Source: Streptomyces sp. ISL-66
GTDB lineage: Bacteria > Actinomycetota > Actinomycetes > Streptomycetales > Streptomycetaceae
Direction: 5' to 3'
Length of the DNA: 33,957 nt
Assembly: GCF_018614135.1 (NCBI RefSeq)
Contig: NZ_JAGGOW010000093.1
Coordinates: 1-33,957, forward strand
The notes beneath the pieces are model-generated. The model was not told the DNA's origin and did not search any database. It saw nothing but the letters and a program-made list of their open reading frames with translations. The position numbers and the translations under genes were made by a program. How positions within the stretch are numbered: position 1 is the stretch's first letter; each line of letters begins with the position of its first letter. Shown here in pieces: positions 16,124 through 23,234 of this stretch.

Positions 16124-16393
16124 GTGCACATACCCGCAGTGTTCTTCTGGGCCCTGGTGGTCCTGGCCGCCCTCCAACTGCTGTCGGCCGCCCGTGCGCT
16201 GACGCGTGCCCTCCGGGCCGGGCCCGGTGCCCGGATCGACCCGTGGCTGACCTGCGCCGACCACGTGCTGTCGATACCACCCCTCGTCGCCCTGGCGATG
16301 GGCGAGTTCGGGGCGGCGTTCTACGCGATGCTCCCGCTGGGCCCGTTGCTCACCTGGAGCCTGGTCCGCGGCTTCCGCTCGCCTGCGGCATAG
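16124..16393 (+). CDS. Small membrane protein of unknown function
   Basis: An 89-residue protein with three hydrophobic segments: VFFWALVVLAALQLLSAA at the N-terminus, ADHVLSIPPLVALAMGEFGAA in the middle, and AAFYAMLPLGPLLTWSLV near the C-terminus, joined by an Arg-rich loop. I recognise no family. The start is GTG 16124, directly behind a -10 box. The stop TAG (16391-16393) directly abuts the stop codon of the convergent anthranilate synthase gene (16394-16396), so there is no intergenic space. Confidence 0.65.
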   Translation: MHIPAVFFWALVVLAALQLLSAARALTRALRAGPGARIDPWLTCADHVLSIPPLVALAMGEFGAAFYAMLPLGPLLTWSLVRGFRSPAA

Positions 16394-18313
16394 TTACGCC
16401 GGCGTGGCGGTTCTGATCCCCGCCAGCAGCTCCCGGACCAGCTCCGCACCCCGCAGGGTCAGGACCGACTCCGGGTGGAACTGGACGCTCGCGAAGCCGC
16501 CGGCGGTGGAGCGCAGCGCGTGCACCTCGCCCGTGACGGAGTCCCGGGAGACTTCGATGCCCCGCAGGGCCAGGGACTGCTCCAGCTCCTGCGGGCAGTG
16601 GGCCGCGTACGTGTTGTAGAAGCCCACCACCTCCTGCGCCCCGAACAGCGAGATCCGGGTCTGCGCCCCCTGCGCCGGCTCCGCCTTGCGGACCAGCGGG
16701 AGCCCCAGCTCGGCCGCCAGCAGCTGGTGGCTGAGGCAGACCCCGAGCAGTCCGCCCCGGTGCGAGGCCAGGAGCTGCGCCGTCAGCCCGCGCAGCAGCA
16801 CCATCTTCGGGTCCGAGGGGTCCGCCGGGTCCCCCGGGCCGGGACCCAGCACGATCGGCCCGTCCCAGGCCAGGGCCGCCGCCCGCAGGCCCGGGTCGTC
16901 GTGACGCAGTACGGTCACCTCCAGCCCGGCCACCCGCAGCACGTGCCCCAGCATCGAGGTGAAGGTGTCCTCGCCGTCCACCACGAGCGCGTGGCCCGTC
17001 ACCACCGCCGGCCGCTCCTGCATCCGGAGCCAGAACGGTGCCAGGTCGCGCCGCCGGGCGGCCAGCGCCGCCTGGACCCCGGGGTCGGAGCCGAGGCCGG
17101 GTGCGGCGGCGACCGGCCGCGGGGCCGCCGGGCGCACCCCCAGCGCCGCCAGGACGCCCGCCGCCTTCGCGTGCGTCTCGGCCACCTCGCCCGCCGGGTC
17201 GGAGTGCCGGACGAGCGTGGCCCCGACGGGCACCCGCAGCGCGCCGTCCGGGGCGATGTCGGCCGTGCGGATGAGGATCGGCGAGTCCAGCGTCTGCGCA
17301 CCGGACCCGTCGACGCCCAGCAGCGCCAGCGCGCCCGCGTAGTACCCGCGCCCGCCCGTCTCGTACCGCTCGATGACCCGGCAGGCGTTCTGCACCGGGG
17401 ACCCGGTCACCGTCGCCGCGAACATGGTCTCCTTCAGGACCTCCCGCACGTCCAGCGAGGAGCGGCCGCGCAGTTCGTACTCGGTGTGCGCGAGGTGCGC
17501 CATCTCCTTGAGCCGGGGGCCGACTACCACCCCGCCCATGTCCCCGACCGTGCACATCATCTTGAGCTCCTCGTCCACGACCATGGACAGCTCCTCGGTC
17601 TCCTTGCGGTCCCCGAGGAAGGAGAGGAGGGACTCCGCCGTCGGCCCCCCGGCCGGATACCGGTACGTCCCGCTGATCGGGTTCATCACGACCGTGCCCC
17701 CGGACATCCGCACGTGCACCTCGGGGCTGGCCCCGACGAGCGTCCGGTCCCCGGTGTGGACCACGTACGTCCAGTACGCGCCCCGCTCGCCCTCCAGCAG
17801 CCGCCGGAACAGTGCGAGCGCGTCGGCGCGGCCGAAGCCGTCGATCCGGCCCTCGTAGGTGCGCCGGATGACGAAGTTCGCGCCCTCGCCGCGGCCGATC
17901 TCGTCCTCGATGACGCGCCGGACGGTCCGCGCGTACTCCTCGTCGGGGACGTCGAAGCCGCCGCCGTCGACCCGCACCTCGTGGTCCGGCAGCGCGGCCA
18001 GGGCCTGCGCCAGCGGGATCTCGTACGCCTCGTCGGCGACCAGCACGCTCAGCGGCGTGCCGTCGTCCCGCACGTCGAAACCGCGCTCCCGCAGCTGCCG
18101 GAACGGGACGAGCGCGAGGGCCGGCCGCTCGCCGACGGGCAGGTCGGCGAGGCGCTCGGCCTCGTGGACCCGGCCGATCAGGACCTCGACGGTGTCGTGG
18201 TCGCGGCCGGGCGTGCGGCGGCGCAGCAGCGCGAACGGCGGAGCCGTCGCGGCGGTCAGTGCGAGCAGTCCGTGCGGGTCGTGCGGTCGGCTGGGGTCCA
18301 TGGACATTGGCAT
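16394..18313 (-). CDS. trpEG: Fused anthranilate synthase (component I + glutamine amidotransferase)
   Basis: A 639-residue fusion. Residues ~1-420 are the chorismate-binding domain: NPISGTYRYPAGG, DRKETEELSMVVDEELKMM, and the ETMFAATVTGSPVQNA region. Residues ~440-639 are a class I glutamine amidotransferase with a triad of Cys526 (GVCLSHQ), His613 and Glu615 (FHPES). It converts chorismate and glutamine to anthranilate, the first step to tryptophan. The amidotransferase has LSHQ instead of the common LGHQ, seen in PhzE-like fusions, so a role in secondary metabolism cannot be excluded. However, the Trp-rich leader and attenuator upstream tie it to tryptophan supply. ATG 18313 has GGAAGGA 9 nt upstream. 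Divergent from the DAHP synthase gene. Confidence 0.88.
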   Translation of the reverse strand: MPMSMDPSRPHDPHGLLALTAATAPPFALLRRRTPGRDHDTVEVLIGRVHEAERLADLPVGERPALALVPFRQLRERGFDVRDDGTPLSVLVADEAYEIPLAQALAALPDHEVRVDGGGFDVPDEEYARTVRRVIEDEIGRGEGANFVIRRTYEGRIDGFGRADALALFRRLLEGERGAYWTYVVHTGDRTLVGASPEVHVRMSGGTVVMNPISGTYRYPAGGPTAESLLSFLGDRKETEELSMVVDEELKMMCTVGDMGGVVVGPRLKEMAHLAHTEYELRGRSSLDVREVLKETMFAATVTGSPVQNACRVIERYETGGRGYYAGALALLGVDGSGAQTLDSPILIRTADIAPDGALRVPVGATLVRHSDPAGEVAETHAKAAGVLAALGVRPAAPRPVAAAPGLGSDPGVQAALAARRRDLAPFWLRMQERPAVVTGHALVVDGEDTFTSMLGHVLRVAGLEVTVLRHDDPGLRAAALAWDGPIVLGPGPGDPADPSDPKMVLLRGLTAQLLASHRGGLLGVCLSHQLLAAELGLPLVRKAEPAQGAQTRISLFGAQEVVGFYNTYAAHCPQELEQSLALRGIEVSRDSVTGEVHALRSTAGGFASVQFHPESVLTLRGAELVRELLAGIRTATPA

Positions 18314-18366
18314 GGATGGGCGTCCTTCCGGGTGGTGGAGGGACGGCCGGCGCTCCGCGAAACACG

Positions 18367-18392
18367 GAAGGCCGCCCCTCGGGGCGGCCTTC
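18367..18392 (-). terminator. Attenuator hairpin between trpL and trpEG
   Basis: A perfect 12-bp stem, GAAGGCCGCCCC (18367-18378) with GGGGCGGCCTTC (18381-18392), lies between the leader peptide stop and the structural gene. On the minus strand it is followed by a short T-rich stretch (CGTGTTTC). Ribosome stalling at the Trp codons would shift folding away from it. Confidence 0.75.
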
Positions 18393-18407
18393 GCGTCGTT
18401 CGTGTCT

Positions 18408-18476
18408 TCAGGTACGCACGAGGGGCGGGCCGCCGGGAGCGGTCCACCACCAGTTCTTGTCGCAGTGCGCGTACAT
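18408..18476 (-). CDS. trpL: trp leader peptide, 22 residues with three consecutive Trp codons
   Basis: The reading frame ATG (18476-18474) to TGA (18410-18408) encodes MYAHCDKNWWWTAPGGPPLV followed by RT. It has a run of three TGG codons at residues 9-11, as in the known trpE leader of Streptomyces venezuelae. It has no ribosome site; its ATG lies 7 nt after a TAGGGT -10 box, so it is probably leaderless. The ribosome would stall here when charged tRNA-Trp is scarce, preventing the downstream terminator from forming and allowing trpEG to be transcribed. Confidence 0.85.
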   Translation of the reverse strand: MYAHCDKNWWWTAPGGPPLVRT

Positions 18477-18483
18477 GCGGTGA

Positions 18484-18489
18484 ACCCTA
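18484..18489 (-). promoter_or_regulatory. -10 box of the trpL-trpEG transcript
   Basis: On the minus strand TAGGGT (18489-18484) ends 7 nt before the leader ATG. A CCACC-N3-GGTGG inverted repeat (18492-18504) lies just upstream in the spacer and could bind a regulator. Confidence 0.55.
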
Positions 18490-18557
18490 GCCCACCAGGG
18501 GTGGTGAACGGGCGGGTACACATCCAGAGACATCCGTCTCACGGAGTGGGCGTCGGG

Positions 18558-18592
18558 CTGGACGTGCCGTGGGACGCCGTAATGTGTGTGGG
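18558..18592 (+). promoter_or_regulatory. Promoter of the DAHP synthase gene, probable leaderless start
   Basis: CTGGAC (18558-18563), a 16-nt spacer, then TAATGT (18580-18585); the GTG start follows 7 nt later at 18593. Confidence 0.5.
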
Positions 18593-19948
18593 GTGACCGT
18601 GAACGCTGAATCCCATGCCCCCGCCGCCAAGGCGACCTGGCGAGACCTTCCCGCGGCGCAGCAGCCTTCGTACCCCGATGCCGAGGCCCTGCGCGCTGTC
18701 GTCGCGGACCTCGAGTCGTATCCTCCCCTCGTTTTCGCGGGTGAGTGCGACCAGCTGCGCACCCGTCTGGGAGCCGTCGCCAAGGGCGAGGCGTTCCTGC
18801 TGCAGGGCGGCGACTGCGCCGAGGCCTTCGACGCCGTTTCCGCCGACCACATCCGCGCCAAGCTGAAGACGCTGCTCCAGATGAGCGCCGTCCTGACGTA
18901 CGCGGCCTCCGTGCCGGTCGTCAAGGTCGGCCGCATCGCGGGCCAGTACTCCAAGCCGCGTTCGAAGGACACCGAGACCCGCGACGGCATCACCCTGCCG
19001 ACCTACCGCGGCGACTCCGTCAACGGCTTCCCCTTCACCGAAGAGGCCCGGATCCCGGACCCCGAGCGGCTGAAGCGCATGTACCACGCCTCCGCCTCCA
19101 CGCTGAACCTGGTGCGCGCCTTCACCACCGGCGGATACGCCGACCTGCGCCAGGTCCACGCCTGGAACCAGGACTTCGTGAAGTCCTCCCCCTCCGGGCA
19201 GCGCTACGAGCAGCTCGCGCGGGAGATCGACAACGCGCTGAACTTCATGAAGGCGTGCGGCACGGACCCGGCCGAGTTCAAGGCGGTCGAGTTCTACTCC
19301 TCGCACGAGGCGCTGCTCCTCGACTACGAGGGCGCCCTCACCCGTACGGACTCGCGCACCGGCAAGCTGTACGACACCTCCGGCCACATGGTCTGGATCG
19401 GTGAGCGCACCCGCCAGCTGGACCACGCGCACATCGAGTTCTGCTCGCAGATCGCCAACCCGATCGGCGTCAAGCTCGGCCCCACCACCACGGTGGACGA
19501 GGCGCTGACGTACATCGACCGCCTGGACCCCGACCGCCAGCCGGGCCGGCTGACCTTCGTCGTCCGCATGGGCGCCGACAAGGTCCGCGACAAGCTCCCC
19601 GAGCTGGTCGAGAAGGTCACCGCCTCCGGCGCGAACGTCGTCTGGGTCACCGACCCGATGCACGGCAACACCTTCGAGGCGGCCTCCGGACACAAGACGC
19701 GGCGTTTCGACGACGTGCTCGACGAGGTCAAGGGCTTCTTCGAGGTCCACAAGGGCCTCGGCACCCACCCGGGCGGCATCCACGTCGAGCTCACCGGTGA
19801 CGACGTCACCGAGTGCGTGGGCGGCGGCGACGAGATCTTCGTCGACGACCTGCACCAGCGCTACGAGACGGCCTGCGACCCCCGCCTGAACCGCAGCCAG
19901 TCCCTGGACCTGGCGTTCCTGGTGGCCGAGATGTACCGCGACCAGTAG
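18593..19948 (+). CDS. aroH: 3-deoxy-7-phosphoheptulonate (DAHP) synthase, class II
   Basis: A 451-residue class II (plant-type) DAHP synthase joining phosphoenolpyruvate and erythrose 4-phosphate, the first shikimate step. LLQGGDCAEAF holds the metal-binding Cys75. Other signatures are VGRIAGQYSKPRS, TYRGDSVNGF, FYSSHEALLLDYE, VWIGERTRQLDHAH, VTDPMHGNTFEA and HVELTGDDVTEC, which supply the remaining metal ligands and substrate-binding residues. Length fits the family and the Mycobacterium AroG (Rv2178c). Start GTG 18593 directly follows a -10 box. Divergent to trpEG: together they control entry to the pathway and the branch to tryptophan. I see no attenuator on this side. Confidence 0.95.
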   Translation: MTVNAESHAPAAKATWRDLPAAQQPSYPDAEALRAVVADLESYPPLVFAGECDQLRTRLGAVAKGEAFLLQGGDCAEAFDAVSADHIRAKLKTLLQMSAVLTYAASVPVVKVGRIAGQYSKPRSKDTETRDGITLPTYRGDSVNGFPFTEEARIPDPERLKRMYHASASTLNLVRAFTTGGYADLRQVHAWNQDFVKSSPSGQRYEQLAREIDNALNFMKACGTDPAEFKAVEFYSSHEALLLDYEGALTRTDSRTGKLYDTSGHMVWIGERTRQLDHAHIEFCSQIANPIGVKLGPTTTVDEALTYIDRLDPDRQPGRLTFVVRMGADKVRDKLPELVEKVTASGANVVWVTDPMHGNTFEAASGHKTRRFDDVLDEVKGFFEVHKGLGTHPGGIHVELTGDDVTECVGGGDEIFVDDLHQRYETACDPRLNRSQSLDLAFLVAEMYRDQ

Positions 19949-19976
19949 GCGCGATCTTGACGTTGTAGCTTTCGAC

Positions 19977-20017
19977 GACGATGGGGCGCGGATCGATGTG
20001 ATCCGCGCCCCATCGTC
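19977..20017. terminator. Strong hairpin terminator after the DAHP synthase gene
   Basis: A perfect 18-bp stem pairs 19977-19994 with 20000-20017 around a 5-nt loop (GATGT). It begins 28 bp after the stop codon. The T-run is weak (GGGCTTTT at 20026-20032). Confidence 0.85.
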
Positions 20018-20030
20018 ATGTCCAGGGCTT

Positions 20031-20075
20031 TTAGGCTTGCCTAACTTTCGGTACGGTTAGGTAAGCCTCACCGAA
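20031..20075 (+). promoter_or_regulatory. Two iron boxes (DmdR/IdeR-type) upstream of bfd
   Basis: TTAGGTAAGCCTCACCGAA (20057-20075) matches the Streptomyces iron-box consensus TTAGGTTAGSCTMACCTAA at about 17 of 19 positions. Upstream, TTAGGC-TT-GCCTAA (20031-20044) is a perfect 6-bp inverted repeat that resembles the right half of an iron box. Binding of an iron-loaded DtxR-family repressor would switch bfd off when iron is plentiful. Confidence 0.7.
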
Positions 20076-20120
20076 TACGGGATGGCTCGCCGAACCGTTC
20101 CTGTCAGGGAGGTGAACCGC

Positions 20121-20378
20121 GTGTACGTCTGCTCTTGCTTCGGGATCACCGACGAGCAGGTCAAGGACCACGCGGCCGCCGGGGCCTGCACCCCGCGCCA
20201 GATCGCGTCCGCCACCAAGGCCGGCACCGACTGCGGTTCCTGCGTGCGCACCATCCAGGGCCTCCTCGGCCGCGGGGCCTGCCCGCGCCGTGAGCTGCTG
20301 GAGAAGGGCGACGCCGCCGCCGTGCTCGCCGCCGACTCGGCGCTCGTGGCCCCGCCCGTGCTCGCGGAAGCGGCGTAG
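20121..20378 (+). CDS. bfd: Bacterioferritin-associated ferredoxin
   Basis: An 85-residue [2Fe-2S] protein of the BFD-like fold. Cys4, Cys6, Cys38 and Cys41 (CSC near the start, CGSC after the helix) are the cluster ligands at the same numbers as in the E. coli protein. It docks on bacterioferritin and passes electrons to release stored iron. GTG 20121 was chosen because AGGGAGGTGA precedes it by a few bases and the protein then begins MYVCSCFGIT. The last ~30 residues are an Ala-rich tail beyond the canonical ~64-residue domain. It is controlled by iron boxes and converges on bfr 21 bp away, its functional partner. Confidence 0.9.
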   Translation: MYVCSCFGITDEQVKDHAAAGACTPRQIASATKAGTDCGSCVRTIQGLLGRGACPRRELLEKGDAAAVLAADSALVAPPVLAEAA

Positions 20379-20399
20379 GGCCCCAGCCCGCCGGACCGG

Positions 20400-20876
20400 T
20401 CAGCTGGGCTGTTCGATGAGCTGCGCGATGTAGAGCGCCTCGCCGATGGACTCGATGAGCTCCAGCTGGGTGTCGAGGTAGTCGATGTGGTGCTCCTCGT
20501 CCTCCAGGATCTCCTCGAAGAGCCGCGCCGAGGTGACGTCACCCTTGCCGCGCATGACCTCGATGCCGCGCTTGAGGCGGTCGATCGCCTCGACCTCGAC
20601 CTGCCGGTCCGCCTGGAACATCTCCGTCAGCGTCTGACCTACGCGCACGTGGAAGAGGCGCTGGTAGTTCGGCAGACCGTCGAGCATCAGGATGCGCTCG
20701 GTGATCTTGTCCGCGTGCTTCATCTCATCGATGGACTCTTCACGCGTGTACTTGGCGAGCTTGGTCCATCCCTTGTTGTCCTGGATGCGGTAGTGCAGCC
20801 AGTACTGGTTGATGGCGGTCAGCTCACCGGTCAGCTGCTCGTTCAGAAATTCGAGGACCTCGGGGTCGCCCTGCAT
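20400..20876 (-). CDS. bfr: Bacterioferritin
   Basis: A 158-residue bacterioferritin forming 24-subunit iron-storage cages. The dinuclear ferroxidase ligands are all present at canonical numbers: Glu18, Glu51, His54, Glu94, Glu127 and His130. Met52 is the axial haem ligand. ATG 20876 has GGAAGGAG about 8 nt upstream; an ATG six codons earlier lacks conservation. It faces bfd tail-to-tail, so storage and release are encoded side by side but transcribed separately. I saw no clear iron box on its own promoter side. Confidence 0.95.
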   Translation of the reverse strand: MQGDPEVLEFLNEQLTGELTAINQYWLHYRIQDNKGWTKLAKYTREESIDEMKHADKITERILMLDGLPNYQRLFHVRVGQTLTEMFQADRQVEVEAIDRLKRGIEVMRGKGDVTSARLFEEILEDEEHHIDYLDTQLELIESIGEALYIAQLIEQPS

Positions 20877-20956
20877 CGCAGAGGCTCCTTCCAAGCAATG
20901 TCAGCAATGTGACTGGGCAGGTGCGCGCATCCTCGCACCGCCGTCGGAAGCCGTCC

Positions 20957-20974
20957 AGTAAGTGCCTCCTTAGT
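20957..20974. promoter_or_regulatory. AGTAAG-N6-CTTAGT inverted repeat in the bfr / oxidoreductase gap
   Basis: An inverted repeat with one mismatch, in a region upstream of both bfr (minus) and the molybdopterin oxidoreductase (plus). It resembles HxlR-type operators with GTAAG/CTTAC half-sites, like the one at 26198-26212. Confidence 0.3.
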
Positions 20975-21049
20975 GGGAGTTGCAGGGACTTGCCCGAATC
21001 GGGTCGCAGCTGGTCATGACCACCCCGCGACGTCTGTCACCATGGAGAC

Positions 21050-21682
21050 ATGGGTCAGCCGGAAAGCCGGGAATCTCCGGGATCAGAGCAGCTGGAGCTT
21101 CCCCCGGGGCAGCGGTTGCAGCGAGGCTGGCCGGTCACCCACTACGGTCCGGTGCCCAAGTTCAAGCCCGACCGCTGGGAGTTCCGCGTCTTCGGCGCTA
21201 CCGCCGACGGCGAGAAGCACTGCTGGAACCACGAGGAGTTCGCGGCCCTGCCGTTCGAGTCCGTCGTGGCGGACCTGCACTGCGTGACGAAGTTCAGCAT
21301 GACGGGCGCCGAATGGGGCGGGGTGCTCACCCGCACGATCCTCGACCTCGCGCCGCCGTCCCCGCAGGTCACGCACGTGATGGTGTGGGCCGAGTACGGC
21401 TTCAGCTCCAATATGCGCCTCGCCGACTTCTCCTCCGGGCGGGCCCTCTTCGCCACCCACCAGGGCGGTGAGCTGCTCACCGCCGAACACGGGTTCCCGC
21501 TGCGGCTCGTCGTGCCGCACCTGTACGCGTGGAAGGGCCCCAAGTGGGTCCGCGGCATCGAGTACATGACCGCCGACCGCCGCGGCTTCTGGGAGGAGCG
21601 CGGCTACCACAACATCGGCGACCCCTGGCGGGAGCAGCGCTACTCCTACCAGGAGGAGCCGGGGGACGGCCCCGAGCTGTAG
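21050..21682 (+). CDS. Molybdopterin-dependent oxidoreductase, sulfite-oxidase-like single domain
   Basis: A 210-residue protein made only of the oxidoreductase molybdopterin domain. Cys78 in DLHCVTKFS is the expected molybdenum ligand. Further family motifs are WGGVLTRTILDLA, VMVWAEYGFSSNM, LLTAEHGFPLRLVVPHLYAWKGPKWVRGIEYM, and the closing FWEERGYHNIGDPW. There is no twin-arginine signal, haem domain or dimerisation domain, so this is a short cytoplasmic form related to YedY/MsrP-like enzymes. The substrate is unknown. ATG 21050 has GGAG 4 nt upstream. It converges on the DUF4396 gene. Confidence 0.85.
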   Translation: MGQPESRESPGSEQLELPPGQRLQRGWPVTHYGPVPKFKPDRWEFRVFGATADGEKHCWNHEEFAALPFESVVADLHCVTKFSMTGAEWGGVLTRTILDLAPPSPQVTHVMVWAEYGFSSNMRLADFSSGRALFATHQGGELLTAEHGFPLRLVVPHLYAWKGPKWVRGIEYMTADRRGFWEERGYHNIGDPWREQRYSYQEEPGDGPEL

Positions 21683-21726
21683 GGCCCGTCCGCCGCGCTC
21701 CCGCTCCCGCCACCGCTCCCCCCGGT

Positions 21727-22272
21727 TCAGTGGTGGTACTGGTGTACGACGGCGTGCCCCTTGCCCCGGCCGATCATCCACCGGTTGACCGGGGTCGTGA
21801 CGACGAAGGCCAGGGCGAGCGAGATCGCGAGGGCGATCCAGAACAGCGCGTCCGAGAGCATGGCGTCCATGGCGCCTGGCCAGAGGACGATCACCCCGTT
21901 GTCGATCAGCTCCATGACGGCGATCGAAAGGGTGTCCGCCGCCAGAGCCACCCGGACGGCCGTACGGAGGTCCACGCCGGCCGAGCGGATCCCGCGCAGG
22001 GTGAGCGCGTAGCCGAAGAAGAACGCGAGGACGATCGCGAGGGCCATCGTCGGCACGTTCCCCCAGCCGAGCGCGGTGCCGATGACCATGCCGAGCACCT
22101 CGCCGATGGCGCATCCGGTCAGGCAGTGCAGGGTGGCCTTCGCCGCCATCGCCCAGCTGACCTTCGCGGTGCCGTGTCCGCCCGTGTGTTCGTGGTGGGC
22201 GTGGTGCTCGTGCTGCTCGTGGTGCTGGTGTTCGTGCTGTTCGTCGTGCCCGTGGTGGTGCGTGTGCTCCAT
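21727..22272 (-). CDS. His-rich DUF4396 membrane protein
   Basis: A 181-residue protein. Residues 2-34 are packed with histidine (HTHHHGHDEQHEHQHHEQ and similar), a likely metal-binding tail. The rest is a DUF4396 membrane domain: LHCLTGCAIGEVLGMVIGTALGW with two Cys, MALAIVLAFFFGYALTLRG, VRVALAADTLSIAVMELIDN, and LFWIALAISLALAFVVTTPVNRWMIG. The protein ends GKGHAVVHQYHH. The promoter carries a CsoR-type palindrome, so a role in copper (or another metal) handling is likely, but the domain has no established function. The ATG at 22272 follows GGGGGT. Confidence 0.8.
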   Translation of the reverse strand: MEHTHHHGHDEQHEHQHHEQHEHHAHHEHTGGHGTAKVSWAMAAKATLHCLTGCAIGEVLGMVIGTALGWGNVPTMALAIVLAFFFGYALTLRGIRSAGVDLRTAVRVALAADTLSIAVMELIDNGVIVLWPGAMDAMLSDALFWIALAISLALAFVVTTPVNRWMIGRGKGHAVVHQYHH

Positions 22273-22321
22273 GACGACCCCCTGTGGGAAACCCGAGTAG
22301 CGACCCTGTCGACAAGACAGA

Positions 22322-22350
22322 ACCGTATACCCCCCGGGGGTATTCCTCAA
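22322..22350 (-). promoter_or_regulatory. Promoter with CsoR-type operator filling the spacer
   Basis: On the minus strand TTGAGG (22350-22345) and TACGGT (22327-22322) are -35 and -10 boxes with a 17-nt spacer. The spacer coincides with ATACCCCC-C-GGGGGTAT (22327-22343), an 8-bp perfect inverted repeat of the TACCC...GGGTA type bound by CsoR-family copper-sensing repressors. Repressor binding here would block RNA polymerase. Confidence 0.65.
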
Positions 22351-22352
22351 GA

Positions 22353-23225
22353 TCAGCCGAAGTCGCGGAGCTCCTTCAGCAGCGCCACGTCCGCCGCGTG
22401 CCCTTCCTTGCCGCCCGGCGTCTCCGTGATCAGCGGTACGCCCTCCATCGCCGGGTGCGTGAACAGCTCCGCGAAGGCGTCCCGGCCGATGTGGCCCCGC
22501 CCGATGTTCTCGTGCCGGTCCTTGTGGGCGCCCACGCCCTCCTTGGAGTCGTTCGCGTGGACCAGCTTCAGCCGGCCCTCGCCCACGGTGTCCACCAGCA
22601 GGTCCAGGGTCTGCTTCGTCCCGCCCGGCTCCGCCAGGTCGTGCCCGGCGGCGAAGACGTGGCAGGTGTCGAGGCAGATCCCCAGCTTCGGATGATGGTC
22701 GAGCGCGTCGAAGTACGGGCCGAAGTCCCAGCTCCGCGAGCACAGCGAGGAACCCTGCCCGGCCGTCGACTCCAGCAGCAGGAAGGGGTCGTCCTCGTGC
22801 GTCAGCTCGTCCAGCAGCGGCAGCATGTGCTGCCTGATCTGCGCGTACGCCGCCTCGCGCGGGCGGCCCCCGGTCGCCGAGCCGGTGTGCACGACCACGC
22901 CGAGCGCCCCGATCGCGCGGGCCCGGCGCAGCGAGTGCCGCAGCGATTCCACCGACTTCTCGACGGTCGCCTCGGTGTGCGAGCCGAAGTTGATCAGATA
23001 GGGCGCGTGCACGTACGCCGGGACCGACTCGGCCGCGCAGCTCTCGCGGAACAGCTCGTCCTGCGCCGGGTTGCCGAGCGGCGTGGCCCAGCCGCGCGGG
23101 TTCGCGACGAAGACCTGGACGGCCTCGGCGCCCATCTCACGGGCGTAGGCCAGGCCGACCGCGGCGAGCCCGCCCGCCACCGGGACGTGCCCGCCCACTG
23201 GATTGCGGCTCATCGAATTGCTCAT
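22353..23225 (-). CDS. nfo: Deoxyribonuclease IV (AP endonuclease IV)
   Basis: A 290-residue TIM-barrel enzyme that cuts DNA 5' of abasic sites in base excision repair. The conserved zinc-binding motifs are present: VHAPYLINFGS, VVVHTGSATG, LLLESTAGQGSSL (Glu), GICLDTCHVFAAGHD (Asp/His), VHANDSKEGVGAHKDRHENIGRGHIG, and ITETPG near the C-terminus (Glu). Length fits the family. ATG 23225 is used; ATG 23213 is an alternative and neither has a clear ribosome site. It lies 9 bp after the stop of the PASTA kinase on the same strand, so it is probably co-transcribed with it. Confidence 0.9.
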   Translation of the reverse strand: MSNSMSRNPVGGHVPVAGGLAAVGLAYAREMGAEAVQVFVANPRGWATPLGNPAQDELFRESCAAESVPAYVHAPYLINFGSHTEATVEKSVESLRHSLRRARAIGALGVVVHTGSATGGRPREAAYAQIRQHMLPLLDELTHEDDPFLLLESTAGQGSSLCSRSWDFGPYFDALDHHPKLGICLDTCHVFAAGHDLAEPGGTKQTLDLLVDTVGEGRLKLVHANDSKEGVGAHKDRHENIGRGHIGRDAFAELFTHPAMEGVPLITETPGGKEGHAADVALLKELRDFG

Positions 23226-23234
23226 GGCGTGGTG

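Noticed and set aside
16475..18490. A 671-codon open frame on the plus strand
   Set aside because: It is antisense to trpEG and includes the attenuator and leader peptide region; no recognisable domain.
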